Shown piece by piece: positions 18,929 through 29,500 of a stretch of 29,584 nt of DNA. The stretch covers positions 1 to 29,584 of the forward strand of contig CAKSWS010000016.1 of the NCBI GenBank assembly GCA_934512155.1, read 5' to 3'. Position numbers and translations under genes: made by a program. The notes under the pieces are model-generated. The model searched no databases. It worked only from the letters and a program-made list of their open reading frames with translations, and had not been told where the DNA came from. This stretch comes from an uncultured Eubacterium sp. (GTDB lineage: Bacteria; Bacillota; Clostridia; Oscillospirales; Acutalibacteraceae). How positions within the stretch are numbered: position 1 is the first letter of the stretch; each line of letters begins with the position of its first letter.

Positions 18929-20374
18929 ATGCAAATTAAAAACAGATTTAATAATTATAAAGAATTTTTAGAGTTTTTAAAAGATAAAAAAGTTGCTTTT
19001 ATAGGAATGGGCGTTGCCAATATTCCGTGTGCAAAATGGCTTGCATCATACGGTATTAACGTTTTTGCCTGTGATAAAAGAGATAAAGAGTATATAGGCA
19101 GTGATGTTTGTACCGAACTTGAGAATTTAAATGTTACTTTTTCACTCGGCGAAAATTATTTGGATATATTGCCGGATATGGATTTAATCTTTCGCTCACA
19201 CGGAATTTTGCCTTTTCAAAATCCTTGGATAGGAGAATGTATCAAAAGAGTCCAATGTGTAACAACGGAAATGGAAGTTTTTTTTGATTTATGTCCTTCA
19301 AAAATTATTGCCGTTACCGGCTCAAACGGAAAAACCACAACAACCACATTAATTACAAAAATGCTTGAAAAAGAAGGAAATAAGGTGTTTTTAGGCGGCA
19401 ACATCGGCAAAGCACTTATGCCTGAGTTAGACAAAATAGGTGTTGATGATTTTGCGGTTGTCGAACTTTCCTCATTTCAATTACTCACAATGGGAAATAT
19501 GGTCAATAAACCTGATATTTCTGTTGTAACAAATATTGAAAGCACTCACCTTGACCATCATGTTAATCTTGATGAATACGTTGATGCTAAAAGAAATATT
19601 TTGATTTATCAAAATAGTAACGCAAAAACTGTGTTAAATGCAGATTGTGATTATTCAATTGGCGGAAGCGTTTATCATGATATGAGATATGATATTCGTG
19701 GAAAACTTTTTGAATTTTCTATTAATCATTCCGTTAAAAACGGTGCGTATCTTAATGAAGACGGAAATATTGTTTATGCTGAAAACGGCAAAGAAACAGT
19801 TGTAATGAGCAAAAATGACATTATTATTCCGGGTATGCATAATGTTGAAAATTATTGTACTGCAGTTACTGCTGTTTGGGGTATGGTTAAGCCTGAAAAT
19901 ATAAAGTATGTTGCCCAAACTTTCGGTGGTGTAGAACACAGAATAGAGTTTGTTCGAGAATACAATGGTGTAAAATATTATAATGATTCTATAGCAACAT
20001 CTCCTTCAAGAGTTATAAGCGGATTAAAGGCATTCAATCAAAAAATAATAATGATATGCGGCGGTTCAGATAAAGGTAATGATATGAGCCAAATGGTTCC
20101 GTACATTTTGGATAAAGTTAAAATTCTTATACTAAACGGCGCAACAGCCGAAAAAATTTATAATACTGTTATTTCAGACAGCAATTTTAATGAAAGTAAT
20201 ATTAAAATTGTAAAAACAGATACTATGGAACATGCTTTGTTAAAAGCAAAAGATATGGCTAAAAACGGTGATATTGTTTCTCTTTGTCCTGCTTGTCCTG
20301 CATTTGATCAGTTTAAAACATTCGAATTTAGGGGAAGAAAATTTAAAGAACTTGTTAATGGATTTGGTGAATAA
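18929..20374 (+). CDS. murD: UDP-N-acetylmuramoyl-L-alanine--D-glutamate ligase
   Basis: The ATG at 18929 follows AAAGG (18918-18922) by six bases; a GTG at 18899 would overlap the previous gene and has no such site. The 481-residue Mur ligase has a Rossmann start VAFIGMGVANIPCAKWL, the P-loop GSNGKTTTT (131-139), the STHLDHH segment, and the C-terminal VEHRIEFV-YYNDSIATSPSR region with CPACPAFDQF. It adds D-Glu to UDP-MurNAc-L-Ala in the cytoplasm. The length is slightly above the usual 450. Unlike many bacteria, it is not inside a dcw (mraY-murG-ftsW) cluster here but between a ligA-linked gene and peptidases. It overlaps the next start by one base (TAATG). Confidence 0.95.
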   Translation: MQIKNRFNNYKEFLEFLKDKKVAFIGMGVANIPCAKWLASYGINVFACDKRDKEYIGSDVCTELENLNVTFSLGENYLDILPDMDLIFRSHGILPFQNPWIGECIKRVQCVTTEMEVFFDLCPSKIIAVTGSNGKTTTTTLITKMLEKEGNKVFLGGNIGKALMPELDKIGVDDFAVVELSSFQLLTMGNMVNKPDISVVTNIESTHLDHHVNLDEYVDAKRNILIYQNSNAKTVLNADCDYSIGGSVYHDMRYDIRGKLFEFSINHSVKNGAYLNEDGNIVYAENGKETVVMSKNDIIIPGMHNVENYCTAVTAVWGMVKPENIKYVAQTFGGVEHRIEFVREYNGVKYYNDSIATSPSRVISGLKAFNQKIIMICGGSDKGNDMSQMVPYILDKVKILILNGATAEKIYNTVISDSNFNESNIKIVKTDTMEHALLKAKDMAKNGDIVSLCPACPAFDQFKTFEFRGRKFKELVNGFGE

Positions 20375-21390
20375 TGAATACTGTTGAATTAATTAAAAAT
20401 TTAGTTAAACATCCTGCTGTTTCCGGTAATGAAAAAGATTTAACGGATTATTTGAAAGAGATTTTGAATGATTACGGAACTGTAGAAACCGATTCTATGA
20501 ACAACGTTATATGTACATTCGGAAGCGGTTATCACGTTTTATTGGACGCTCATATTGATGAAATTGGGTTTGTGGTTAGTTCTGTAACCGATGACGGATT
20601 TTTAAAATTAGGAGCTGTCGGAGGTATTGACAACAGGATGCTGTTGGGCAGTGAAGTAACTGTTTGGGGTAAACATAAGGTAGACGGTATAATTTCAACT
20701 TTACCTCCTCATTTGCAAAAAAATTCCGATGAAAAGAAAGTGCCGGATTTAAATGAAGTTTCAGTTGATATCGGAATGAATAAAAAAGAGGCATTAAAAG
20801 TAATTTCTTTGGGCGACAGAGTAACTTTTAAACGAAAATTCAATGTTCTTTTAAATAATCAAATTTCTTCTAATTGTCTTGATGACAGAGCCGGTGTTGC
20901 CGCTGTTATTAATTCTCTTGACGAATTAAAAAAGTTACCTGTTAAAATTACCGTTCTTTTTTCTACTCAAGAGGAAGTGGGTACAAGAGGTGCAAAAATA
21001 GGACCGTATGCTAAAAACATTGATGAATGTATTGCAGTTGATGTTTCTTTCGGTTATACTCCCGGTTGTGATAAAGAAGAATGTGGAGAAATCGGAAAAG
21101 GTGTTATGATAGGTTATTCACCGATTTTAGATAGGGAAAATTCAAATGTTTTAAAAAATGTTGCTTCAGAGTGTAATATTCCTTTTCAACAGGAAATTAT
21201 GAGCGGCAGAACGGGCACTAATGCAGACGTAATTTCTATTTGTGAAAACGGAATAAAATGTTCTTTGCTTTCTATTCCACTTAAATATATGCACACGCCT
21301 GTTGAAGTTGTGAAAGTTAACGATGTAAACAGTGTTTCTGACTTAATTACGGCATATGTTAAAAAGAAAGTCGGTGAATCAAATGCTTGA
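20374..21390 (+). CDS. M42 family metallopeptidase (first of two)
   Basis: This 338-residue cytoplasmic aminopeptidase-like protein belongs to the M42 (glutamyl aminopeptidase/TET/cellulase M) family. Metal ligands and catalytic residues can be seen in order: H60 in LLDAHIDEIGF, D170 in NCLDDRAG, the catalytic and metal Glu pair E200-E201 in STQEEVGTRG, D223 in AVDVSFGY, and H307 in YMHTPVEVV. Family members form large dodecameric or similar complexes and remove N-terminal residues from peptides; substrate preference cannot be read from sequence. Length is normal. It overlaps murD by one base and the second M42 gene by eight, so the pair is translationally coupled. Confidence 0.92.
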   Translation: MNTVELIKNLVKHPAVSGNEKDLTDYLKEILNDYGTVETDSMNNVICTFGSGYHVLLDAHIDEIGFVVSSVTDDGFLKLGAVGGIDNRMLLGSEVTVWGKHKVDGIISTLPPHLQKNSDEKKVPDLNEVSVDIGMNKKEALKVISLGDRVTFKRKFNVLLNNQISSNCLDDRAGVAAVINSLDELKKLPVKITVLFSTQEEVGTRGAKIGPYAKNIDECIAVDVSFGYTPGCDKEECGEIGKGVMIGYSPILDRENSNVLKNVASECNIPFQQEIMSGRTGTNADVISICENGIKCSLLSIPLKYMHTPVEVVKVNDVNSVSDLITAYVKKKVGESNA

Positions 21391-22384
21391 AAAATTATGC
21401 TTGCTTAATGCTACTTCAGGTAATGAAGATTCTGTAAGAAATTTTATTGTTGATGAAATTAAAAACCATTGTGATTATACTGTTGATGCATTAGGTTCTG
21501 TTATTGCTTTTAAAAAAGGTAAATGTAAACCAAATAAAAAAGTTATGTTTTCTGCTCATATGGACGAGGTTGGTTTTATAATTACTTACATTACAAATGA
21601 CGGTTATTTAAAATTCAATCCGGTTGGCGGTATTGACCCACGTGTTGTAATTGATCGCCGTATTACAATTAACGGAATAACAGGGGTTATCGGTTCTAAA
21701 GCAGTTCATTTATTATCTGCAGATGAAAAGAAAAAAGCTCCTGATTTTGATGATTTATATATTGATATAGGTGCCGAAAATAAAGAAGATGCGCAAAAAT
21801 ATGTTTCGCTGGGTGATAACGCATATTTTTCTTCCGATTATTTTGTGTTTGGTAACGGCTTTATAAAATCAAAAGCTCTTGATGACAGAATCGGCTGTAT
21901 GTTAATGATTGAAATGATAAAGTCTGAATTAATGTATGATACTTATTTTTGTTTTAATGTTCAGGAAGAGGTTGGCTTAAGAGGTTCGTCATGTACTGCT
22001 TTTTCTGTTCAAAGTGATATTTCAATTATTCTTGAATCAACTACTGCTGCTGATTTGGATGGCGTTTCCGGCGGTAATAAGTGCTGCGTGTTGGGAAACG
22101 GCCCTGTTGTGTCATATATGGACGGCAGAACAGTTTATGATAAAAATTTATTTGACTTGGCTTTTGAAATCGCAAAGAAAAACAATATTAAAATTCAAAC
22201 TAAAACAACAATAGCGGGCGGTAACGATGCCGGTTCTATTCAAAGTGCTGGTAAAGGCTCACGAGTTATGGCTGTTTCTCTTCCATGCAGATATATACAT
22301 TCCGGTGTAAGTATTGTTAAAGCAAGCGATATTGATGAAACAAGAAATTTATTAAAAGTTTTGCTGGGTGTAATATATGATTGA
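21383..22384 (+). CDS. M42 family metallopeptidase (second of two)
   Basis: The ATG at 21383 follows GGTGA (21373-21377) by five bases; an in-frame TTG farther upstream is not supported. The 333-residue product is a paralog of the preceding gene. It has H59 in FSAHMDEVGF, D167 in ALDDRIG, the E195-E196 pair in VQEEVGLRG, and H306 in YIHSGVSIV. Where the first protein has Asp at the next metal position, this one has E218 in ILESTTAAD, a form I recall from a separate M42 branch. Both copies keep a complete set of ligands and are probably active. The two may form hetero-oligomers or process different peptides. It overlaps the next gene by eight bases. Confidence 0.92.
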   Translation: MLEKLCLLNATSGNEDSVRNFIVDEIKNHCDYTVDALGSVIAFKKGKCKPNKKVMFSAHMDEVGFIITYITNDGYLKFNPVGGIDPRVVIDRRITINGITGVIGSKAVHLLSADEKKKAPDFDDLYIDIGAENKEDAQKYVSLGDNAYFSSDYFVFGNGFIKSKALDDRIGCMLMIEMIKSELMYDTYFCFNVQEEVGLRGSSCTAFSVQSDISIILESTTAADLDGVSGGNKCCVLGNGPVVSYMDGRTVYDKNLFDLAFEIAKKNNIKIQTKTTIAGGNDAGSIQSAGKGSRVMAVSLPCRYIHSGVSIVKASDIDETRNLLKVLLGVIYD

Positions 22385-23102
22385 GTTGTTAAACGAATCT
22401 TTTAAGCCAGACAGTTTTGAGTATAAAGATATTTTTTCTGTTAAAATTTTATCTTTGCTTAAAGCCTATGGAACAAAATATCCTTTTGTACGATTTTATG
22501 CACAAAAGAATGATGAAGACATAATAACGGCAATTCTTTCTGTTTTAGACGGTGATATTACGTTGTCTTTTGCGTTTGGTCTATCAGATACGGATGAATT
22601 AAGAGAATTCATTTCTGTGATAGGATTTAATACTTTGTTATGTAACGAACTATTTAATTTTGACGCTAAGTTTGAAAGCGGCGTAATTATGGAAAGCACA
22701 AAAAAAGCTGAATTCATGTGTAATTATACCGAGGTTGACGAGTATCCTTATTTGTTTGATTTGTATAATTTTGTTGATTATGATGGAATAGACTTTGAAA
22801 GTTGGTATGTTGATATTAACCATAGAATTCGCCATAATTGTGCCAAAGCGGTAACGCTTAATATTAATAATGAAATAATATCTTCCGCTATTTTATCATC
22901 AATTTATAATGACGATGCTGTTATTACGGCAGTTCAAACAAAACACGAATTTAGAAATTCCGGATATGGTTCTGCTCTTGTTTCGGCAATGTGTTGTGAT
23001 GTAAAAGGAACAGTATATTTGATGCGTGAAGAAAATAAAAATGAAAATTTTTACAAAAGATTAGGTTTTATAAATACATATCGTTGGAGAATATACAGAT
23101 GA
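22377..23102 (+). CDS. GNAT family N-acetyltransferase
   Basis: This 241-residue protein has a C-terminal GNAT fold: a strand AVITAVQT, the acetyl-CoA pyrophosphate-binding loop with RNSGYGSAL (193-201), a helix, a strand VYLMREENKN, and the closing NFYKRLGF motif (224-231). The N-terminal half (about 1-110) is not a recognisable GNAT core and may be a second, degenerate copy or a substrate domain. It transfers an acetyl group from acetyl-CoA to an amine; the substrate is unknown. GGGTG lies six bases before the start. The gene overlaps the M42 gene by eight bases and the next gene by four (ATGA). Confidence 0.82.
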   Translation: MIELLNESFKPDSFEYKDIFSVKILSLLKAYGTKYPFVRFYAQKNDEDIITAILSVLDGDITLSFAFGLSDTDELREFISVIGFNTLLCNELFNFDAKFESGVIMESTKKAEFMCNYTEVDEYPYLFDLYNFVDYDGIDFESWYVDINHRIRHNCAKAVTLNINNEIISSAILSSIYNDDAVITAVQTKHEFRNSGYGSALVSAMCCDVKGTVYLMREENKNENFYKRLGFINTYRWRIYR

Positions 23103-24367
23103 TACCATTTTTTAAAATTGACAGTAAAATTGAAAATGCTTCCGATAATGCGTTAAAAAAATGCAAATCTCAGTTTGAAAAAATTGAAAAGATAACCGAA
23201 TATAATCAGCTTAAAGTGCAAGCTGCATTTATTAAACACGGAATTTCTGAAAGCCATTTTATGACAAGTACAGGATATGGCTATGGAGACAGAGGACGTG
23301 AAACTCTTGATAAAGTATGGGCAGATGTTTTCGGTGCCGAGGATGCACTTGTTCGCCATAATTTTACATGTGGTACACATACTTTGGCTGTTGCGTTGTT
23401 TGGTGTTCTTCGACCGGGTGATAAAATGCTTTGCGTTTCAGGAACTCCTTATGATACCATACATAATGTTATAGGTATTACCGGTGAGGGCATGGGCAGT
23501 TTAAAAGATTTTGGCGTTGAATATGATGAAGTACCTTTAAAAAACGAAAAGCTTGATTACAGCGCCATTGAACAGGCTGTTGACAGCTCTGTAACTATGG
23601 TTTATATTCAAAGAAGTCGTGGATACGAATTAAGACCGAGTTTGTTGGTAGAAGAAATTGAAAAGGTTGTTAAAATCGTTAAAAGTAAAAATCCTAATGT
23701 TATTGTAATGGTAGATAATTGTTACGGTGAATTTGTTCAAACTAAGGAATCTACGGAAGTAGGTGCAGATTTAATAGCAGGTTCATTAATTAAAAACGCA
23801 GGAGGCGGAATTGCCACAACAGGCGGTTATATTGCCGGTAGGGCAGATCTTGTTGAAAAATGTGCTTATAGGCTAACTACGCCCGGTTTGGGCAAAGAGG
23901 TTGGTGCCACTTTAGGCATGAACAGAGAATTATATATGGGATTGTTCTATGCACCACATACTGTTGGCGAGGCGTTAAAAAGCGCTGTTTATATCTCTGC
24001 ATTATTCAGTGAGTTCGGTTATAAAACAACTCCTTCATATGACGCAGAAAGAGGCGATATCGTTCAGTCTTTAGGACTCGAAAATGAAGAAAGTCTTGTT
24101 GCGTTTTGTCAAGGAATCCAAAGCGGCAGTCCTATAGACAGCTACGTTTTACCCGAACCGTGGGATATGCCGGGTTATGACAGTAAGGTAGTTATGGCGG
24201 CGGGTGCGTTTACACTTGGTTCTTCTATAGAATTATCTGCTGATGCACCGATACGACCGCCTTTTTATGCTTGGATACAGGGCGGCTTAAATTTTTACAG
24301 TTCTAAAATTTGTGCACTCCTTGCAGCACAGCAAATGTTAGATAAGGGGTTGTTGCCAAATGTATAA
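23099..24367 (+). CDS. Methionine gamma-lyase-like PLP-dependent protein (aluminium-resistance family)
   Basis: The ATG at 23099 has GGAGA (23086-23090) eight bases upstream and overlaps the previous stop; the in-frame TTG at 23084 has no site. The 422-residue protein belongs to the family called methionine gamma-lyase family or aluminium resistance protein (PF06838, B. subtilis YnbB type). It has the TSTGYGYGDRGRETL start, RHNFTCGTHT, VDNCYGEF (D206) and SLIKNAGGG with the probable PLP lysine K232. These are fold type I PLP features. The reaction is not firmly established for the family, and the old aluminium-resistance label is weak. It overlaps the next gene by eight bases. Confidence 0.92.
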   Translation: MIPFFKIDSKIENASDNALKKCKSQFEKIEKITEYNQLKVQAAFIKHGISESHFMTSTGYGYGDRGRETLDKVWADVFGAEDALVRHNFTCGTHTLAVALFGVLRPGDKMLCVSGTPYDTIHNVIGITGEGMGSLKDFGVEYDEVPLKNEKLDYSAIEQAVDSSVTMVYIQRSRGYELRPSLLVEEIEKVVKIVKSKNPNVIVMVDNCYGEFVQTKESTEVGADLIAGSLIKNAGGGIATTGGYIAGRADLVEKCAYRLTTPGLGKEVGATLGMNRELYMGLFYAPHTVGEALKSAVYISALFSEFGYKTTPSYDAERGDIVQSLGLENEESLVAFCQGIQSGSPIDSYVLPEPWDMPGYDSKVVMAAGAFTLGSSIELSADAPIRPPFYAWIQGGLNFYSSKICALLAAQQMLDKGLLPNV

Positions 24368-25076
24368 TTTTAGTGGAATAACGCCGCAAATTATTGAACT
24401 TTTATCATTAAACAGATTTAATGATTCCAAAGAGTTCTATGAAGAACATAAAGAAGAGCTAAAGCAAGGTGCAACCATTCCGATGCGTCAAATAGTTTTA
24501 GATTTGTCGGAAGATATTTGTAAAATAGAGCCACTTGCCGATACAAATCCAAATTATGTTGTTTCTCGAATAAGAAGAGATACAAGGCGTTCAAAAAGCA
24601 AATTAATGTATCGTGAAAATTTATGGCTTATGTTAAGGAGAAATAAATTCCAATATCCTTTTGCACCGTTCTTTTGGTTTGAATTTGATGTAACAGGTTA
24701 CGCTTTTGGTTTAGGAATGTGGACAGGAAAGCCTGCTCAATTTGATTTTGTAAGAAAAATAATTGTTGAGCATCCAAAAAAATGGCTGAATGCAGTAAAA
24801 CAAGCTGAAAATGCCGGTTTTTCATTTAGCTGTAATGATTTTTATAAAAAAGATAAGGTGCCAAATGCGCCGAAAAACGTTAAACTTTATACAAATGCAA
24901 AAAACATTGCCTTTGTAAAATATGTTCCGAATTTGAAAAATTTGGATGATCCGTCTTTGATAGATGAATTAAAGTCATATATAAAAGTTTTAACACCAAT
25001 GTATAATATACTTATTACGGCATACGACCATGCTTTTAATGAAGGAGTAATAAACCCAAATGATTACAGAAGATAA
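24360..25076 (+). CDS. DUF2461 family protein
   Basis: This 238-residue protein matches the DUF2461 (PF09365) pattern. The N-terminal helix LNRFNDSKEFYEEHKEEL is followed by RIRRDTRRSKSKLMYRENLW and FWFEFDVTGYAFGLGMWTG, then a helical C-terminus. The family's function is unknown; it is a small cytoplasmic protein found in many bacteria. There is no signal peptide or membrane segment. It starts inside the end of the PLP enzyme gene (eight-base overlap) and runs 17 bases into the phosphohexomutase gene, so the three are clearly co-translated. Confidence 0.88.
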   Translation: MYNFSGITPQIIELLSLNRFNDSKEFYEEHKEELKQGATIPMRQIVLDLSEDICKIEPLADTNPNYVVSRIRRDTRRSKSKLMYRENLWLMLRRNKFQYPFAPFFWFEFDVTGYAFGLGMWTGKPAQFDFVRKIIVEHPKKWLNAVKQAENAGFSFSCNDFYKKDKVPNAPKNVKLYTNAKNIAFVKYVPNLKNLDDPSLIDELKSYIKVLTPMYNILITAYDHAFNEGVINPNDYRR

Positions 25077-26547
25077 AATATTAAAATTAAAAAGTGGCAC
25101 AGATGTTAGAGGTGTTGCAGTAAATACTGAAACAGAAATTATTGAATTAACAGATGAAGTTATCGAAAAAATTTGTGTTTCATTTGCAAAATGGATTAAG
25201 ATTAAAGAAAATAAGGAAGATATTAAAATTTCAGTCGGTCATGATTCAAGAATTTCTGCGGAAAGAATTAAAAACGCCGCTGTTAAAGCATTTTTAACAG
25301 AAGGATTAACAGTTTATGATTTTGGACTTGCATCAACACCTTCTATGTTTATGAGTATTGTTATGGATGTTAAAGTTGATTGTGCTCTGGAAATTACGGC
25401 TTCTCATCATCCTTATCAAAGAAACGGATTAAAGTTTTTCACAAGAAACGGTGGCTTGGAGAGTTCGGAGCTTACCGAGATATTAAAGGGCGCCGCAGAT
25501 GTAAAATCAAATAATTTAAACGGTGAGTTAATTAAGTATGATTTTATGTCTGTGTATTGCAAGCATTTACGAAATGTTATAATTTCAGAGGTTAATTCCG
25601 GTAATAAACCGTTAGAAAATCTGAAAATTGTTGTTGATGCAGGAAACGGAGTAGGCGGATTTTATGCAAATGAAGTTTTGGCACCATTAGGTGCTGATAT
25701 AACAGGCAGTCAGTTTTTAGAGCCGAACGGAATGTTTCCGAATCACATTCCTAATCCTGAAAATGAAACAGCGATTAAGTCTGCATGTGATATGGTGTTA
25801 AAATCAAATGCTGATTTTGGACTAATTTTTGACACCGATGTTGACCGTATGGGTTGCGTAAGTTCAAAAGGTGAGGAGATTAACAGAAACAGGCTTGTTG
25901 CTTTAGCGTCTGTTATTGCACTTCAGAATAATGACGGTGCAACAGTTGTTACCGACAGTTTAACTTCAGACGGGTTAAGAAAATTTATTGAGAATCATTT
26001 GGGCGGCAAGCAACTGCGTTATAAAAGAGGCTATAAAAACGTTATTGATAAATCCATAGAATTGAATGATGAAGGTATTAATTCAACTTTGGCCATTGAA
26101 ACAAGCGGACATGCCGCATTGAAAGAAAATTATTTTCTTGATGACGGAGCGTATTTGGCAACCAAAATTGTTGTGTTGCTTGCTAAACTCAATAAACTGG
26201 GCAAAACAATTGATGAATTAATCAGCACATTGGAAGAACCTGCTGAAAGTGTTGAAATCAGAATTCCTATTATGCTTGATGATTTTAAAAAATACGGAGA
26301 AAATGTTATTGCAAAGCTTACCGAATATTCTGAAAGTCATTTAGGTTGGGAAGTAGAAAAAGAAAATTATGAAGGTGTAAGAATTAATGTTAAAGGCGGA
26401 TGGTTTTTACTTCGTCTGTCAGTACACGACCCGATTTTACCTCTTAATATTGAAAACGATTATACAGGGGTATGCAGTGAAATCGCAAATGAATTAAAGG
26501 AATTTTTCTCACAGTTTGATAAACTCGATTTAAGGAATTTTAAATAA
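25060..26547 (+). CDS. Phosphohexomutase (phosphomannomutase/phosphoglucomutase superfamily)
   Basis: This 495-residue protein has the four-domain alpha-D-phosphohexomutase architecture. It shows the GTDVRG start (13-18), the active-site loop TASHHP with phospho-Ser S115 (113-118), the Mg-binding FDTDVDRMG (D258, D260, D262), the sugar-binding loop ETSGH (347-351) and a C-terminal phosphate-binding domain. It interconverts hexose 1- and 6-phosphates; the exact sugar (glucose, mannose or glucosamine) cannot be fixed from sequence. The active-site loop has His where most members have Asn (SHNP), which is unusual. AAGGAG at 25042-25047 is 12 bases from the ATG, a long spacing. The stop overlaps the addB start (TAATG). 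Confidence 0.88.
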   Translation: MITEDKILKLKSGTDVRGVAVNTETEIIELTDEVIEKICVSFAKWIKIKENKEDIKISVGHDSRISAERIKNAAVKAFLTEGLTVYDFGLASTPSMFMSIVMDVKVDCALEITASHHPYQRNGLKFFTRNGGLESSELTEILKGAADVKSNNLNGELIKYDFMSVYCKHLRNVIISEVNSGNKPLENLKIVVDAGNGVGGFYANEVLAPLGADITGSQFLEPNGMFPNHIPNPENETAIKSACDMVLKSNADFGLIFDTDVDRMGCVSSKGEEINRNRLVALASVIALQNNDGATVVTDSLTSDGLRKFIENHLGGKQLRYKRGYKNVIDKSIELNDEGINSTLAIETSGHAALKENYFLDDGAYLATKIVVLLAKLNKLGKTIDELISTLEEPAESVEIRIPIMLDDFKKYGENVIAKLTEYSESHLGWEVEKENYEGVRINVKGGWFLLRLSVHDPILPLNIENDYTGVCSEIANELKEFFSQFDKLDLRNFK

Positions 26548-29500
26548 TGCTTAATTTTATTTTAGGCCGTTCCGGTTACGGTAAAACTGAATATTGCTTT
26601 AATAAAATAAAAGAATTAACAGACTCCGGTTGTGATAATATATTGCTTATTACACCGGAGCAATATAATTTTACGGCAGAAAAAAAACTTTTAAAACTTC
26701 TCGGAAGTGAAAATATATATAAGGTTGAAAATTCTTCATTTTCAAGGCTGTATAATGAAATCAACAGACTTTACGGCTCAAGTCCATTGCCGGTTTTGTC
26801 AAACGGAGCAAAAGGCGTTTTAATGAAAAAAGCTATTGAATCTGTTCAGGATGATTTGATTTTATTCAGAAAAAAAGTAAATAAATCATCATTTGTAAAC
26901 TCAATGATGAGTATATATGATGAAATGAAATCATGTAATATATCTTATGAAAAAATGTTTGATGTATCCGATGATATAGAACGAGAAATTCTTTCTCAAA
27001 AATTAAAGGATATAAGCCTTATTATTGAAGCATATGAAAATTTAATTAGAGGAAAATTTTTGGACTCTGCCGATAATCTTTCACGTCTCTATGATAATTT
27101 ATTAGATAATGATTATCTTTGCGGTAAAGAAGTTTTTATTGACGGTTTTAACGGCTTTGTAGCAAATGAGTATAAGATTTTAGAGCTAATTGTTGAAAAA
27201 TCAAATAATGTTACTGTTACATTTACAACCGATTCTTACGGCGAAAATAATAATTTTGATTTGTTCTCTTATGTAAATAAAAGCGTTTCGATTCTTGAAA
27301 AAATTGCACTTAAACGTGAAGTTAATTGTGAATATGTAACCTTAACAGAAAATTACCGTGCCCAAAATAGTGAAATTGCTAATTGTGAAAAATATATTTT
27401 TTCACGCAGCGATGTTTCATTTGATGAAAAAAACGAAAATATAACAGTTTATAGAGCAAAAACAGTTTATGATGAATGCTGTTATGTGTCATGTTCAATA
27501 AAAAGAAATTTAAAGTCAGGTATAAGAGCACGTGATATTGCAGTTATTACAAGAGATTTAAATAAATATACTAATGAATTAATTTCAACTTTTAAAAAAT
27601 TTGAAATTCCTTGTTTTGATGATGAAAGACAGCCCATAAAAAATCAGCCGTTAATCGTTTTTGTAAAATATTTATTGCGTTGTGTTATTTATTCTTTTAA
27701 ATCCGACGATGTTTTAAGCCTTGCTAAAACATCATTAACCGATTTAAAAGATGACGATATAAGTAAACTGGAAAATTACATATTTATTTGGAATATTAAC
27801 GGTTATAAAAAATGGAGCACTGAATTTGAAAATTCAACAAAAGGATTTGTACCTGAAATATCGGAAAATGATAAAAAAGAAATTTCTAAAATTAATAAAT
27901 CAAGAGAATATTTATTTAAAGTGCTTAATGATTTTAAATATACAGTTAAACATGCTTCTGTAAAAGAAATCTGCACGGCAATTTTCAATACTTTAATTCG
28001 TTTTAATGTAAACATTCATTTAAAAAATATTGCCGAAAATTTATCTGTTTCATATCATATTCTTCTTGCTGACGAACAAGAACGTATTTGGGATATGCTT
28101 ATGGATATACTTGATAAATTAGTCGAAATTATAGGTGATGAGTATATACCGTTAGAAGAATTTTATACTTATTTTAATATTATGGTTTCATCTGAAGATT
28201 TAGGTGTAATTCCCCAGGGTGTTGACAATGTTCAGTTTGGTCAAGCAGACAGAATCAGACTTGACAATCCTAAAATTGTTTATATTTTAGGTGCAAACGA
28301 GGGCGAATTTCCGAAAAATGTAACCATTAGCAGTCTTTTTACGGAAAGTGACAGAATTTTGCTAAATGACAGGGATTTTAAATTATATTCATTTAGCGAA
28401 ATTTTAAATTTTCAGGAACGTTATTTTGCCTATATGGCTGTGAGTGCACCGGTACAAAAATTATACATCAGTTATAATGAAACCGGTGATATTGCCGCTC
28501 CTTCTGCTATAGTAACTTCTCTTCGTTGCGTATATCCTAATTTAATTGAAAAAGAGCATAAGTCAATTCCAAAGTTGGATTGGATAGAAAGCAAAAATTA
28601 TGCTTTTGAATATATGGCAGAGCATTTTGGCGATAATGATGAATTTTCTGCATCTTTGAAAAAATATTTTGCAAATGATGAACGGTATAATGCTGTTAAA
28701 CAACTTTCGGAAAATACTGATATTGCTATTAAAAATAAAGATACGGCGGTTGAATTGTTTGGAAAGGATATGTATTTATCCGCCTCAAGAATGGAAGATT
28801 ATTATTCATGCGCATTTAGATATTTTTGTAAATTCGGCATAGGAGCAAGACCTTTGCGTGCCGCAAAACTTGATTATATGCAAACAGGAACAGCAATTCA
28901 TTACGTTCTTGAAAATATAATTGCCGATATCGGTGCTGAATCATTAAGCAAAATGAAATACAATGAGATTTCTGTTAATGTTAATAAATATTTACTTAAA
29001 TATCTTAACGAAAAAATTTCAAACAGCGAATCTTTTAATGAAAGATTTAAGTATCAGTTTTTAAGGCTTTCAAAAATGCTTAACAGTGTTGCGGCTCATC
29101 TTGCCGGTGAGTTTTCTCAATGCGAATTTATTCCAAAAGCATTTGAGCTAAGTATTGATGAGGATGGGGCTGTTAAGCCACAAAAAATAAACCTTGAAAA
29201 CGGTGGTACGGTAAGTTTAAAAGGTTCTGTAGACCGTGTTGACATACTTGAAAAATTCGGCAAAAAATATATAAGAGTTGTTGATTATAAATCCGGAGCA
29301 AAAGAATTTAATTTGTCTGATGTCTTATATGGATTAAATCTGCAAATGTTTGTTTATCTTTTTACTTTGTGTAATGATAAAAATTCCGATTATTCCGGAG
29401 TTCCGGCAGGCGTGTTGTATATGCATGCATCACGAAAAATTATGCAGGTTAATAAAGGCACGGAAAATGCTGAGATTTCGAAAGAAGAATCTGATTATTA

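Noticed and set aside
26680..26687. Run of eight A residues in addB as a slippage or phase-variation site
   Set aside because: The frame is intact across it, the run is not unusual for this AT-rich genome, and similar runs occur in recN.
27803..28015. 70-codon open frame on the - strand within addB
   Set aside because: It is wholly inside the addB coding sequence with no supporting signal.
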